64,000 nucleotides of DNA from Methanomicrobiales archaeon HGW-Methanomicrobiales-3 (lineage in GTDB: Archaea > Halobacteriota > Methanomicrobia > Methanomicrobiales > Methanospirillaceae). Position 1 is the stretch's first letter. Every line of letters begins with the position of its first letter. The notes below the pieces were generated by a model. The model saw only the letters and a program-made list of their open reading frames with translations. It had not been told where the DNA came from and made no database searches. Shown here one piece after another: positions 26,405 to 36,745 of the stretch. The stretch covers positions 1 through 64,000 of the forward strand of contig PGYK01000009.1 of NCBI GenBank assembly GCA_002839605.1. The letters are read 5' to 3'. Both the position numbers and the translations under genes were made by a program.

Positions 26405-27174
26405 CAACGTCACTGCGGTGGTGAAACGCCCGAACGCCGGAAAACCGGCTGAACGATTTTTTGCCGTGATTCACAGCGGGAGTGCCCTGTCGGGACAGGC
26501 GGCGGTTATCACATCCATATGTATGGTGGCAGCGTGCTCCCGTAATACTTACATTTCGCGTTTTTCATGGGAAAAGCTAACCAAAATCCCCGATGTATTA
26601 CGATGGAGCCACGGGCGCTCGCCGCCTCATCGGGGCTCGCCCCCGGGAGCATGGCCGTGGATAGTGATTCATGGGAAAAATTCTGCTCTGGTGAAATCCC
26701 CATTTCTGGTTATGATCCCTCTCCCCCTTGCGTCCCCGCTCCCAAAGGGGCTCAATAGCGTTATTGAGTGATGTCGCGGTATCGCCCAAACGTGAAATAT
26801 TTCAATAATTATGTACACGTAATCCGGGACAAGCTCAATAGGGACATGCCGCACGCGTGCAGGGGGGGCATACTTGCAAGCTCCCGGCAGTATACAAGGC
26901 CGTCAGGCTACAGTACCCAATGGATGTGAGATACCCATAGTCGCGAATAGATTATTCATGAAAAATCATCAACACTTCTCCCCCGCCCGCACGACTGCCT
27001 GCCCGTGGCGGTAGTCGGGAGGGGAGGGGGTCGGGGGGCACATGCTCCATTCGTGTCACCGGCCAAAAAGAGTTCCTGAGCATCGGCCTATGGTAACCCC
27101 CATTCGAGAATCAGAAAAATTTTCATTTCAGGGTTAAACCTATCCGGTTCATACCCGCTTCGCCAAAGCAAGCA
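26405..27174. other. gene-free, repeat-rich stretch
   Basis: A GC-rich block at 26602-26655 resembles 20139-20193. The right arm of an inverted repeat lies at 26975-27055. No credible gene on either strand. Confidence 0.45.
26975..27055 (-). repeat. ~75-bp inverted repeat, right arm
   Basis: Reverse complement of 18847-18920 with few changes; shared core GACTRCCGCCACGGGCAGGC on the minus strand. The two arms face each other across the AIM24 gene and the cobalamin operon. Confidence 0.7.
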
Positions 27175-27747
27175 TTACTTTTTCTCTTTATCCTTTGGCC
27201 CGTTCTTCTGGATCTTAATTTCGCACTGGCGGTCTCCCGTGCACATGGTGCGGACAAACCGTGCTGAAAAATCCTTGTTCAGCAAGGGTATGCCAGTCAG
27301 GATAAATGCCATGCACTTGTGGAATGTGCGTTCACCATCGGATCCGGAGTCGTGGCCCTGTGACAGGATGGGGCAGCGCTTAACGATGATGACAGCCCCG
27401 TCATGGGACAGTTCAAGAGCCTCGTTCTTGAAATACGGGCCAAAGAGGATCACCATGACCGTTGACATTGTTTGGGCTAAATCCTGCGCGGTACCTATCG
27501 GAAGGGAGAGGTTTTTTGCAACCACATACGCAAACCGTGCCGCCTCCATCCAGATATCCTGCTCTAACCGGTCATACTCACGGCCAACGACCGTGCGGAA
27601 TGTCCTGTCGTACAGGGCTGGAAGTTGTGCAGAGAACTCTGCTGCAATCCGCCATTTCACATCATCCGGAATTGAATTCTGGCCGGTCATGGGTAGCGCT
27701 CCCGGGATCTTTACCGAGATACTGGGAATTTTTTGCATATCAACCAT
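27175..27747 (-). CDS. cysteine-containing soluble protein of unknown function
   Basis: 190 residues. A helical N-terminal half with PDDVKWRIAAEFSAQLPALYDRTFRTVVG is followed by a region with KRCPILSQ, HKCMAF and a final TMCTGDRQCEIKI. The C-terminal GDxxC pattern resembles 4-vinyl-reductase-like and ATC-hydrolase-like proteins, which bind ligands or metals through such cysteines, but the match is weak. It lies 39 bp downstream of the MutY-like gene on the same strand. It may be co-transcribed with the repair genes. Confidence 0.6.
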   Translation of the reverse strand: MVDMQKIPSISVKIPGALPMTGQNSIPDDVKWRIAAEFSAQLPALYDRTFRTVVGREYDRLEQDIWMEAARFAYVVAKNLSLPIGTAQDLAQTMSTVMVILFGPYFKNEALELSHDGAVIIVKRCPILSQGHDSGSDGERTFHKCMAFILTGIPLLNKDFSARFVRTMCTGDRQCEIKIQKNGPKDKEKK

Positions 27748-27786
27748 GCGCTCATGACAATGCCTGCCCGAATCCGGGTTTTCCTG

Positions 27787-28659
27787 TCATTTTGTTGAGA
27801 TTGACAGGTATGAACCCGATCGGGTGAGGAACCCTTCGGCCTCCAGGTTTTTGATGATCTGGTCCATCCGTCCGGAATCTTCACCGATTGTGGCAATCAC
27901 CTGCTTTTTTGTCATACGCCCGCTGGATATGAGCAGCCTGAGGATACGGCCCCGGATCTTCCGGTCCGATCCTTCAAAAGCTGCCTGTTTTGTATACTGG
28001 CGGCTGCGCCGGTTCGGGTTTTGAATGGTTGTTTTCAAATCGGTCCCCATGTCCATGAGGGCATTGTACCAGGTCCGGGGACTTTCATGGTACAGGGTTG
28101 CTTTGACAAGTGGCAGGATCTCCGTGTCACTCACCGTTGAGTTATCAGGAAAGAAGAAGTGGATGAAGACCCGCCTGATATTCGTTTCAATGAAGATTAC
28201 CGGAAGGTCAAAGGCAAAGGCGCAGATGGAAGATGCCGTGGCCCTCCCAATACCCGGAAACGTGGCAAGAATATCCACATCGGCCGGCAGGGCTCCTTCG
28301 AACTCTTCCATAACCTTCTGGCAGCATCTCCGGAGCGCGATTGCCCTGCGGTTGTAACCGAGGCCCTGCCAGCAGGCAAGCACCTCCGGAAGTGGGGCGC
28401 CAGCAAGAGCCCGAAAGTCCAAAAAGCGTTCAGTAAATTTTCCAAATTTTTGCATCACGCGGTCGACCTGCGTCTGCTGGAGCATGATCTCCGATACAAG
28501 GATCCGGTACGGATCGGTTGTTCTCCGCCAGGGAAGGTCGCGCCCGTGCCGGGAATAGTGCAAAAGCACCATCTCCTGGAACGTTTCAACTGCGACAGGG
28601 TCATCGGGGCTGAACCGGGGTGTGGTTGTCGTGAGGGGTGCCTGGTGTGTTTCTCTCAT
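27787..28659 (-). CDS. MutY-like HhH-GPD glycosylase lacking the Fe-S cluster
   Basis: 290 residues. DLPWRRTTDPYRILVSEIMLQQTQV is the MutY N-terminal signature, with catalytic Glu E57. The helix-hairpin-helix TFPGIGRATASSI (133-145) is intact. At the catalytic Asp position MutY has DGNVKRV, while this protein has ETNIRRV (E158). After LMDMGTDLK the four cysteines of the Fe-S cluster are missing, and the C terminus is instead a winged-helix-like segment (RGRILRLLISSGRMTKKQVIATIG). It probably acts on DNA bases, possibly A:oxoG, but the altered residues make specificity uncertain. It lies ~100 bp downstream of mutL. Confidence 0.82.
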   Translation of the reverse strand: MRETHQAPLTTTTPRFSPDDPVAVETFQEMVLLHYSRHGRDLPWRRTTDPYRILVSEIMLQQTQVDRVMQKFGKFTERFLDFRALAGAPLPEVLACWQGLGYNRRAIALRRCCQKVMEEFEGALPADVDILATFPGIGRATASSICAFAFDLPVIFIETNIRRVFIHFFFPDNSTVSDTEILPLVKATLYHESPRTWYNALMDMGTDLKTTIQNPNRRSRQYTKQAAFEGSDRKIRGRILRLLISSGRMTKKQVIATIGEDSGRMDQIIKNLEAEGFLTRSGSYLSISTK

Positions 28660-28762
28660 GCCGTAGGTCCTGCTTGAGGATTTTTAGTGACAACGGATTG
28701 GTACTTGGCGGTGATAATCATTGACGTGGCGGCAAAGGAGGTAAAAAGAATGCCCACGTGGA

Positions 28763-30568
28763 TTATACCCGCAGAAATCTGGCGTCAAGCTCGTGCCGCG
28801 TGAACCGTATCAGGGTTGGCCTCCCGTGTGGGCAGGTGAAGGGATTCTGCGTCATCCTGAGCTGGTCAACGATGCGCTGGCACTGTTCGCGGGAACAGAC
28901 GGTTCCTGCCTTGATTGCACCCCGGCAGGCAACGATCCTGACGATTCGTTCGCGGTTCGAGACTGCCTGGGATGCTTCTTCACTCACCAGATCGCTGATG
29001 ATCTCATCGATGACCGGTGACTCTTCCACCCGTCCAAGAATGACCGGGACTGCCCGCACCAGAAACGAGTCCCCGCCAAACTCCTCAAGAACAAAACCCT
29101 CTTTTGCAAGAGCAGGCAGAAGATCACGGATAATTGCTGCTTCTTTTGGTGTCCGGTGCAGGACTACTGGGCTGATAAGTTCCTGGGATGGACGTACTGC
29201 TCCTGACGGTCCGCTCACCTGTTCGTAGAGGATCCGCTCATGAGCTGCGTGCTGGTCGATGATGAGGAGTTCCCCGTCCGGTGTCCGGGCAAGGATGTAG
29301 ATCCCCCCAAATTCGCCAATGACCTCCATCCTTGGCAGGAGCGAGGAGATGACAGCAGTTGGTCGGGGAGTCAGGGGCAGTTCTGTCTGCCGGAGGCGCT
29401 GGTCCGTTGTGATCGTTCCGGCATGGGTGCTCTCTGCAACCATGCCCGGTTGCCGGTTATCGGATACCGGGTAGCCGGACGGCGCGGCATGCGGGGGATC
29501 CGTTGCAAGACGTTCCACAGGCCCGGGAACTTCAATGGACGGGATGAGGTCATGAGAGAACAATGCCTCCCGCACTGCATCACGAACTGCCTCGAAAATC
29601 TCCTTCTCCTGCGAGAGCCGGATCTGTTTTTTTGTCGGGTGGACGTTCACATCTACAAGGCCGGTATCGATTATTAAGGAGATGAATGCTACCGGGAACC
29701 GATCCTTTGGGAGGAGCGTGCCATACCCTGCCTTTATCGCGTCATTGATCCCGGCAGAAGTGATGTACCGCTGGTTGACGGATACGAGCATACGCGCCCG
29801 GTCTTTCCGGGAAAGTGAGGGCCGGGAGACAAAACCGCGGACTTCGATGAATGGCAGGATCAGTTCAACCGGCACAAGCTCCGCTGCAACCGTGCTGCCA
29901 TAGAGCCGGGCGATGGCGTCCAGCGGCCGGCCTGTGCTGTCGGTGATGAGGTGTTCAGACCCGTTATGGACCAGGCGAAACGCAATCTCCGGGTGGGAGA
30001 GACAGATCCCTTCGCAGATATCGTGGATATGGGCAAGCTCGGTGTTTTTGCTCTTCTGGAACTTCTTCCGGGCCGGGGTGTTGAAGAAGAGGTCCTCGAC
30101 AAGGATGCTCGTCCCGTCAGGGCAACCGGTACCACTCGTTTCCCGTACCCTGCCACCTTCAACAACGATCCTTGTACCAGCTACCAGGCCGCTCCCAACA
30201 GATTTAGTGACAAGGGTTACCCGGGATACCGCTGCAATCGTTGCCAGCGCCTCGCCCCGGAAACCGAGCGTGTGGATCCGGTGGAGATCAGAAATTGTGC
30301 TGATCTTGCTGGTTGCGTGCGGCACAAAAGCGAGTCGTGCATCCGCATCAGACATTCCGCACCCGTCATCAGTAACCCGGATGGTTGCAATAGAGTCCCG
30401 AATCGAGGTCAGCTCAATGGTAACTGATCCAGCCCCGGCATCAATGGCGTTCTCGACCAGTTCCTTCACAACCGAGGCCGGCCGCTCGATCACCTCGCCT
30501 GCCGCAATCTGGTTGATGGTCGCGGGATCGAGGACGCGGATACGGGAGGCGGGCTCCTGCTCACTCAT
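28763..30568 (-). CDS. mutL: DNA mismatch repair protein MutL (endonuclease type)
   Basis: 601 residues. The N-terminal GHKL ATPase has ELVENAIDAGA (36-46), DDGCGM (67-72) and TLGFRGEAL (100-108). The C-terminal domain has the metal-binding endonuclease motif DQHAAHERILYE (438-449), plus ACRGAIKAG and CPHGRP. These belong to the MutL group that nicks DNA itself and needs no MutH. It starts four bases inside mutS and so is coupled to it. Bacterial-type MutS-MutL is found in only some archaea, including Methanomicrobia and haloarchaea, and is thought to have been acquired. Confidence 0.96.
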   Translation of the reverse strand: MSEQEPASRIRVLDPATINQIAAGEVIERPASVVKELVENAIDAGAGSVTIELTSIRDSIATIRVTDDGCGMSDADARLAFVPHATSKISTISDLHRIHTLGFRGEALATIAAVSRVTLVTKSVGSGLVAGTRIVVEGGRVRETSGTGCPDGTSILVEDLFFNTPARKKFQKSKNTELAHIHDICEGICLSHPEIAFRLVHNGSEHLITDSTGRPLDAIARLYGSTVAAELVPVELILPFIEVRGFVSRPSLSRKDRARMLVSVNQRYITSAGINDAIKAGYGTLLPKDRFPVAFISLIIDTGLVDVNVHPTKKQIRLSQEKEIFEAVRDAVREALFSHDLIPSIEVPGPVERLATDPPHAAPSGYPVSDNRQPGMVAESTHAGTITTDQRLRQTELPLTPRPTAVISSLLPRMEVIGEFGGIYILARTPDGELLIIDQHAAHERILYEQVSGPSGAVRPSQELISPVVLHRTPKEAAIIRDLLPALAKEGFVLEEFGGDSFLVRAVPVILGRVEESPVIDEIISDLVSEEASQAVSNRERIVRIVACRGAIKAGTVCSREQCQRIVDQLRMTQNPFTCPHGRPTLIRFTRHELDARFLRV

Positions 30569-33237
30569 GGCCGGTCGCCGCCGTCAAGGGATTTTTTGAG
30601 CTCGGAAAGTGCGTTCAATGCCTGGAGGGGGGTCATCTCGTTTGGGTTCAGCTGCCGGAGTGCCTGGAGCGCAGGGTGATCATCCGGATCGTTTTGTCTT
30701 TGCTCATCGACAAGCAGGATCTGGGTATAGCGCTGCGGCCGGATTCCCCTGCCAGTTCCGCGGTTCATTCCTTCAGACAGGAGCGCTTCGGCGCGTTCGG
30801 TAACCCTCTTCGGGATGCCGGCAAGCCGGGCAACATGGATACCGTAACTCTTGTCCGTTGCACCCGGAATGAGTTTTCTTAAAAAGACCACCTCGTCTTT
30901 TGTCTCTCTGACCGCGAAATGGTAGTTCTTCACCCGTTTTAAGGTTTCTTCAGCAGTGATCAACTCATGGAAGTGGGTGGCAAAGAGGGTCTTTGGCCCG
31001 GCGGTTCCCTTCCCATGCAGGTACTCAAGGACTGCCCGTGCGATTGAGCAGCCATCAGCGGTACTCGTCCCCCTCCCGATCTCATCCAGGATGACAAGGG
31101 ATTTGGGCGTTACGTTGTTGAGAATATTTGCAAGTTCCAGCATCTCGACAAAGAAGGTGCTCTGTCCGCTCGCAAGGTCATCGAATGCCCCAACACGGGT
31201 GAAGATCCGATCGATGATCCCGATGCTGGCATACCGGGCCGGGACAAAACTGCCGGCCTGCGCCATGATGCAGATCAGCGCCGTTGCGCGCATGTAGGTG
31301 GATTTCCCTGCCATGTTGGCACCCGTGATGATGAGGATCTGGGTATCGCTGCCCGAGAGGTCGGCATCGTTTGGTACAAACCCCCCACGTACTCCCTGCT
31401 CCACAACCGGGTGGCGCCCGTCGCGGATGGTAAGTTTATCCCCGTTGTCCAGCCTGGGCCGGACGTAATTTCTGGTCTTTGCCACTTCGGCGAGTGCCGC
31501 GCTGACGTCTAGTGCCGCGATTCCGGATGCGATGGTCTGAAGGTCAATGACGCGTTCCCGCAACGTATCGATGAGATCCGTATAGAGCGCCCGTTCGAGC
31601 GAGAGAACTTTCTCATCGGCATTGGTGATGAGTGCCTCCTTCTTCTGGAGTTCGGGCAGCGTGTAGCGTTCTCCGGTTGCGGTTGTCTGCTTTCGTTCAT
31701 AATGCGCCGGCACAAGGGGGAGGTTGGGTTTTGTGATATCGATGTAATACCCGAAGATCCGGTTATACCCGATCTTGAGCGACTTGATCCCGGTCTTTTC
31801 CCGTTCCTTTTCCTGTAACTGCACGATCCAGTCTTTTCCCGAATGGAGTTCGGTTGTGATCTCGTCAAGTTCGGCCGAGAATCCCCGGCGGATAACGCCA
31901 CCGTTCCGGGATATGGCTGGAGGATCATCAACAATTGCAGTGCGGATGAGCGAGATGGTGTCGGGAAGTTCACGGATATTTCCAAGGGCAAGGGAAATGA
32001 GATCCGGGAGAGCCGGTGTATCGGCTCCTGCCAGGACTTTTTTGAGATCCGGAAGCGCTGCAAGAGAATCGGCCAGTGCAACGAGATCGCGCGGCCCGGC
32101 GTTCCCGTAGGATACCCGTGCGGCAATCCGTTCGATATCGGTAAACCGGCCAAGGGCTGACCTGAGGGCAAGTCTTGTCGTGGTGGCATCAGAAAAAAAT
32201 TCCACGGCATCCAGCCGTTCCTGGATTGCCCCGATGTCAAGGAGCGGCCGGACCAACTGGTGATGGAGCAGCCGGCTGCCCATCGGCGTTTTTGTCTGGT
32301 CGAGGCAGCCAAAGAGCGTGGCGCCTTTTGCACCGGTACGGATACTCTCGGTCACTTCAAGGTTGCGCAGCGTGATGGCATCGAGGGTCATCGACTGGGA
32401 TGATGAACGGGTGGAGATTGCAGTGATATGTGCAAGCGGGGAGTTCTGCGTCTCCTTTGCATACGCGAGTGCAGCCCCGGCAGCCCCGACAGCGGCCGGG
32501 TCATCGCAGCCATAGCCGGCAAGGGATGCAACGGCAAAGTGCGTGCAGAGGATATTCTCGGCACGCTCGCGAAAGAACGCCTCGTCACGGAACCGGGATA
32601 CCAGAACTCCCATGCGGGTAATGGTTTCTGCAACCGGTGCCGGGACGCTCGCGGGAAGGATGCATTCTGCCGGCCGGTAACGGGCGATCTCGGACGTGAG
32701 GTTCTGGAGGGGTTCGTCGTGTGGGATCGTGGAGACAAAAAAATCTCCGGTCGAGATGTCCAGGAGCGCGCAGCCCCATTCCTTTCCCCTGGCATCGGGG
32801 CAGAGCGCCATGAGGTAGGCTGCTGATGCCGATGAGAGCATGGAGGGATCGATGACGGTGCCCGGCGTGATGATCCGGGCAAGTTCACGCCGGAGGATCC
32901 CTTTTGTCGTTTTGGGATCATCCACCTGTTCAACTACGGCTACCTTGTAGCCCTTTCCCACCAGTTTTGCAATATATCCTTCAGCAGCGTGGTAGGGAAC
33001 CCCGGCAAGGGGGATCTTTGCCTCCCCGCTCTTGGATCGGGACGTGAGGACGATATCCAGTTCCCGGGCAATGAGTTCGGCATCGTGGTAAAAGGTCTCG
33101 TAAAAGTCCCCAATCCGGAACAACAGGATCGTGTCCGGATGCTGATTCTTGAGATCCTGGTACTGGCGCATGACCGGAGATACCCTTGAACCGGTTGTAT
33201 TTTCGTCCTTCTTCTCCGGACCTTTCCCTGATGCCAT
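30565..33237 (-). CDS. mutS: DNA mismatch recognition protein MutS
   Basis: 890 residues, the length of MutS1. The mismatch domain has LLFRIGDFYETF near residues 40-50, with the Phe-x-Glu that stacks on the mispaired base. The ATPase has Walker A ITGANMAGKSTYMRATA, Walker B LVILDEIGRGTSTADG and a later ATHFHELI. It recognises mismatches and small loops and recruits MutL, encoded next. It is transcribed on the minus strand, first in the repair operon. Confidence 0.97.
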   Translation of the reverse strand: MASGKGPEKKDENTTGSRVSPVMRQYQDLKNQHPDTILLFRIGDFYETFYHDAELIARELDIVLTSRSKSGEAKIPLAGVPYHAAEGYIAKLVGKGYKVAVVEQVDDPKTTKGILRRELARIITPGTVIDPSMLSSASAAYLMALCPDARGKEWGCALLDISTGDFFVSTIPHDEPLQNLTSEIARYRPAECILPASVPAPVAETITRMGVLVSRFRDEAFFRERAENILCTHFAVASLAGYGCDDPAAVGAAGAALAYAKETQNSPLAHITAISTRSSSQSMTLDAITLRNLEVTESIRTGAKGATLFGCLDQTKTPMGSRLLHHQLVRPLLDIGAIQERLDAVEFFSDATTTRLALRSALGRFTDIERIAARVSYGNAGPRDLVALADSLAALPDLKKVLAGADTPALPDLISLALGNIRELPDTISLIRTAIVDDPPAISRNGGVIRRGFSAELDEITTELHSGKDWIVQLQEKEREKTGIKSLKIGYNRIFGYYIDITKPNLPLVPAHYERKQTTATGERYTLPELQKKEALITNADEKVLSLERALYTDLIDTLRERVIDLQTIASGIAALDVSAALAEVAKTRNYVRPRLDNGDKLTIRDGRHPVVEQGVRGGFVPNDADLSGSDTQILIITGANMAGKSTYMRATALICIMAQAGSFVPARYASIGIIDRIFTRVGAFDDLASGQSTFFVEMLELANILNNVTPKSLVILDEIGRGTSTADGCSIARAVLEYLHGKGTAGPKTLFATHFHELITAEETLKRVKNYHFAVRETKDEVVFLRKLIPGATDKSYGIHVARLAGIPKRVTERAEALLSEGMNRGTGRGIRPQRYTQILLVDEQRQNDPDDHPALQALRQLNPNEMTPLQALNALSELKKSLDGGDRP

Positions 33238-33294
33238 TTCCGTAAAAAGGTAGCCTTTTGGATCAATTAATACCGATCTTACTACATTCCCGTA

Positions 33295-34026
33295 TTACTG
33301 TCGTGTCCGGGTTAACGCGTACATGAGTACAAGAGGTGAAGAGATGAAAAGCGCGATCAGGCCATACACCAGCCCGAGAGTAAACCCGATCTCGAGCAGG
33401 TGCAGGAATTCTGTTACGATCTCTGCAGCAACCGGAATCCCGCTCAGGATTGCCATGATTACAGCAAGGGACAGAAGGCAGATGCCAACAGCAGCATTTT
33501 TCATATCCTGCCTGCTCGGGGCAATGGACAAGACCAGACTTATGGTCAGGTAGATGTACAAAAGGAACCAGCTATTGAACTGAATCACGAGATTGGTGTG
33601 AAACGATGCAACGATCTCTTCTCCCAGTACAAGAAGTGCGTCAATTGATGTTATGGTCGGGGGAAAGACCGGAAATGTGCAGCCGAGATAGGTTGAGAAA
33701 ACCAAGGTTACTCCGGAAAGGACGAGAGGGATGACAAAGAGCGGCGCAGTGCTGATGATGACATCACCCAGGTACGGGATGAGTGGACGGGTGTAGGTCA
33801 CCGATCCCCCCTCCCGCGAGAAGAAGACCACATGCCGGATCCGGGCACCGGTTATGACGCAGCCGGCCATGTGGGAGCATTCATGAACGATAACCCCCGG
33901 GGCGCGGAGAATATAGTACAGCGTCCGCGAGGGGATTGTCGCTGCCCAGATATGGTCCAGGACATAGGAGATGGCAACCACGGTTGCACCAATCAGGAAG
34001 ATGGTGATTATTCCAAAAGATTCCAT
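33295..34026 (-). CDS. M50-like membrane metalloprotease homolog
   Basis: 243 residues with about six membrane helices. The zinc motif HECSH (H48, E49, H52) lies in the second hydrophobic stretch and is followed by GCVITGARIRHVVFF, as in M50/site-2-type proteases. A later APSRQD may supply the third metal ligand. It is short and without PDZ or CBS domains. Likely a site-2-type intramembrane protease, target unknown. It is ~60 bp upstream of mutS on the same strand and divergent from the thioredoxin-domain gene. Confidence 0.78.
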   Translation of the reverse strand: MESFGIITIFLIGATVVAISYVLDHIWAATIPSRTLYYILRAPGVIVHECSHMAGCVITGARIRHVVFFSREGGSVTYTRPLIPYLGDVIISTAPLFVIPLVLSGVTLVFSTYLGCTFPVFPPTITSIDALLVLGEEIVASFHTNLVIQFNSWFLLYIYLTISLVLSIAPSRQDMKNAAVGICLLSLAVIMAILSGIPVAAEIVTEFLHLLEIGFTLGLVYGLIALFISSPLVLMYALTRTRQ

Positions 34027-34123
34027 GAGCCCCCGTATCTACCGGATCATGGTTGCCGCATCCTCATAATGGTCTTCCCTTTAAAGGCCCGGCACAAAAC
34101 CTCATCAGGCCGGCCGGTATACG

Positions 34124-36259
34124 ATGGAGTGTATGCAGGGAAAATCCGGTACGGCGTCACCTTCAGATGGGAGGAGCGAGCGCCCATTCAATCACCTGCG
34201 GTATGAAAAGAGCCCCTATCTCAAAAAGCATGTCCGGAATCCGGTGGACTGGTTTCCATGGGGGGATGAGGCATTTTCCCGTGCCGTCCAGGAAGACAAG
34301 CCGGTCTTTCTCTCAATCGGGTATGCTACCTGTCACTGGTGCCATGTTATGGCCCGCGAATCATTTGAAGACGATGCGGTCGCAGCGATCCTGAATGAAC
34401 ACTACATCTCCATAAAAGTTGACCGGGAGGAACGACCCGATATCGACGCTGTGTACATGATGGCATGCCAGCAGATGACCGGCCAGGGCGGATGGCCCTT
34501 ATCCATCATCACGACCCCGGCAAAGGAGCCGTTCTTTGCCGGCACGTACTTTCCCCGTTCGGGGCGCGCGGGCATGCCCGGCCTGCTGGATCTCCTTCCC
34601 CAAATTGCCCGGATCTGGGCTAAAGAGCGCGGGGATCTTGAACGGTCAGCACGGGTGGTGACCGAGGCCCTGCGAAGCACGGCAGAAAACCTTCCGGGGG
34701 GGAAGGTTGATTCACGCCTCCTTACGCGGGGATATGAGGATCTAGCCCTCATGTTCGACCCTGTTTATGGGGGATTTGGCAGGGCTCCAAAGTTCCCGAC
34801 ACCGACAACGCTCCAATTCCTGCTCCGGTTCTGGAAACGGAACGGATCTGATCAGGCCCTGAATATGGTAACAACAACGCTTGACGCTCTCTCCTGCGGG
34901 GGAATTCATGATCAACTCGGGGGAGGCTTCCACCGGTATTCAACCGATGCCTCATGGCGGGTGCCCCATTTCGAGAAGATGCTCTATGATCAGGCTTTGC
35001 TCCTCACCGCGTTCTCGGATGCATGGCTGGCGACAAAAAATCCCGTGTACCGGGAGACTGCAAAGGATATTGTCACGTATCTCCTGCGTGACCTGCAGTC
35101 GGACAATGGCGGTTTCATCGCAGCTGAAGACGCGGATACTGTCGAGGGAGAGGGGGCATATTATTCCTGGACGCTGGAAGAGTTCACGCAGGTTCTTGGC
35201 AGGAATGAAGCAGCGCATGCTGCACGGCATTTCGGCGTCACCGCTTCCGGGAACTTTGTCGTGCCTGAAAGCAACCGGAGGGTAAATGTCCTGATTCTGG
35301 ATCGTGAGAATCGCGTGAATTCTCAGGAAACGGGTTTACTTCCGGAAGCAGATGATGCCCGGATAAAAAATATTACCACCCGTCTTCTCCTGGCACGGAA
35401 CCAGCGCCCCCGCCCGGCCCGGGACACGAAAATTCTTGCCGACTGGAACGGGCTGGCAATAGCCGCTCTGGCACACGCATACCGGGCATCTGGTGATCCG
35501 GCATGCCTTGCTGCCGCAGAGAAGGCGATGCAGTTTGTCCGGTCAAACCTGCGGACTACGGACGGGGGATTGTTTCACCGGTATTGTGATGGCGAGGCTG
35601 CAATTTTAGGATTTGCCGATGACTACGCCTTCATGATCGCGGCACTTCTCGAATTGTATGGCGCGACTTTTGATCCCCGCCTGATCAGCGAGGCGATTCA
35701 CCTTGAGCAGTATCTGACCCGGCACTTCTCTGATCCTGTCCATGGGGGATATTATTCCACTCCGGACAATGGCGATCCCCTCATAGTCAGGACAAAAGAG
35801 ATCTATGACGGGGCATTGCCGTCTTCAAATTCTGTGATGCTGCAAAATCTCGTCACGCTGGGATACCTTACCGGGAATGCCGGCTATACCGATCGGGCGT
35901 CTTCGCTTGCTGCAGCCTTTTTTCGGATCGCAGAAAGATCCCCGTCCGCCTATACGGCATACCTGTGCGGTCTTGACGACCTTCTTGGTCCGGCAACCTG
36001 TATTGTCATTGCCGGTGATGGCAAGAGACCGGACACAGAGCAGATGATCCGGGAGATCCGGGACCGTTACCTCCCTGCCACGAACCTCATTCTCCGGACC
36101 CCGGATTCAGTGGCCGGGGGTCTTGACAATTGTGTTCCCTTCACGAGCGCAATGACTGCGCTGGAGGGAAAAGTAACGGCATACATCTGCCACGGGACAA
36201 CCTGTTCTGAACCGGTCACAAAAATTGAAGATCTTGTGGCACACCTTGAGGGGAAATAA
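34124..36259 (+). CDS. thioredoxin-domain protein of the DUF255/YyaL family
   Basis: 711 residues. [13 protein letters not shown], then [12 protein letters not shown] with the redox pair C70-x-x-C73, [19 protein letters not shown] and GTYFP are the family hallmarks (human SPATA20, B. subtilis YyaL). The rest forms an (alpha/alpha)6 barrel like that of N-acyl-glucosamine epimerases. Its reaction is unknown. The first ~25 residues are atypical, but no later ATG precedes the conserved region; a start at 34124 is the best available. The gene stands alone. Confidence 0.9.
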   Translation: MECMQGKSGTASPSDGRSERPFNHLRYEKSPYLKKHVRNPVDWFPWGDEAFSRAVQEDKPVFLSIGYATCHWCHVMARESFEDDAVAAILNEHYISIKVDREERPDIDAVYMMACQQMTGQGGWPLSIITTPAKEPFFAGTYFPRSGRAGMPGLLDLLPQIARIWAKERGDLERSARVVTEALRSTAENLPGGKVDSRLLTRGYEDLALMFDPVYGGFGRAPKFPTPTTLQFLLRFWKRNGSDQALNMVTTTLDALSCGGIHDQLGGGFHRYSTDASWRVPHFEKMLYDQALLLTAFSDAWLATKNPVYRETAKDIVTYLLRDLQSDNGGFIAAEDADTVEGEGAYYSWTLEEFTQVLGRNEAAHAARHFGVTASGNFVVPESNRRVNVLILDRENRVNSQETGLLPEADDARIKNITTRLLLARNQRPRPARDTKILADWNGLAIAALAHAYRASGDPACLAAAEKAMQFVRSNLRTTDGGLFHRYCDGEAAILGFADDYAFMIAALLELYGATFDPRLISEAIHLEQYLTRHFSDPVHGGYYSTPDNGDPLIVRTKEIYDGALPSSNSVMLQNLVTLGYLTGNAGYTDRASSLAAAFFRIAERSPSAYTAYLCGLDDLLGPATCIVIAGDGKRPDTEQMIREIRDRYLPATNLILRTPDSVAGGLDNCVPFTSAMTALEGKVTAYICHGTTCSEPVTKIEDLVAHLEGK

Positions 36260-36268
36260 GGGGGGAGA

Positions 36269-36745
36269 TCAGAGATTTTTTAATGACACGATATCCTTAA
36301 CACCGGCCAGTTTCCAGACAAGCGACCGTTCTTCCTCGGCGATGGCAACCGGTGCGTCCATGGGCGAGTGCCCGAGTGCTGCCATAATATTGCAGGAGAG
36401 GTTGCGTTCCACAATAAGATCAACAAATTTCTCCCGGACGAGTTTCTTCTCGATCGAGTCGTGCACCTCCTCAAGGTACCCGTGCAGGGTAACAAACGTG
36501 TACGAGGAGAGGTCTTTGGTATATTTCTCGATCTCGACCGCAGCATACGGGCTTTTTCTGAAGTATTCAATCTTCTTTCCGTACTTGGTTGAGAGGAAGT
36601 AGAGGAAGGACCCGTCGAATACGTACAGAAATGGCGCAATGTAGGGGTATTTTTCGCCCTGGAATGCAATACGGCAGACATATCCCCGCTCGATCAGCTT
36701 GTCGTATTCAGCCTTGTCCGCCCGCGGGATCTTGATGATATCCAT
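36269..36745 (-). CDS. pyridoxamine 5'-phosphate oxidase-like flavin protein
   Basis: 158 residues. The start MDIIKIPRADKAEYDKLIERGYVCRIAF, then PYIAPFLYVFDGSFLYFLS and SPYAAVEIEKY, is the split-barrel fold of Nim-like/PNPOx-like FMN proteins. Such proteins in methanogens are often annotated as nitroreductase-like or flavin-binding; the substrate is unknown. It is convergent with the DUF255 gene, ends ~10 bp apart. Confidence 0.85.
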   Translation of the reverse strand: MDIIKIPRADKAEYDKLIERGYVCRIAFQGEKYPYIAPFLYVFDGSFLYFLSTKYGKKIEYFRKSPYAAVEIEKYTKDLSSYTFVTLHGYLEEVHDSIEKKLVREKFVDLIVERNLSCNIMAALGHSPMDAPVAIAEEERSLVWKLAGVKDIVSLKNL

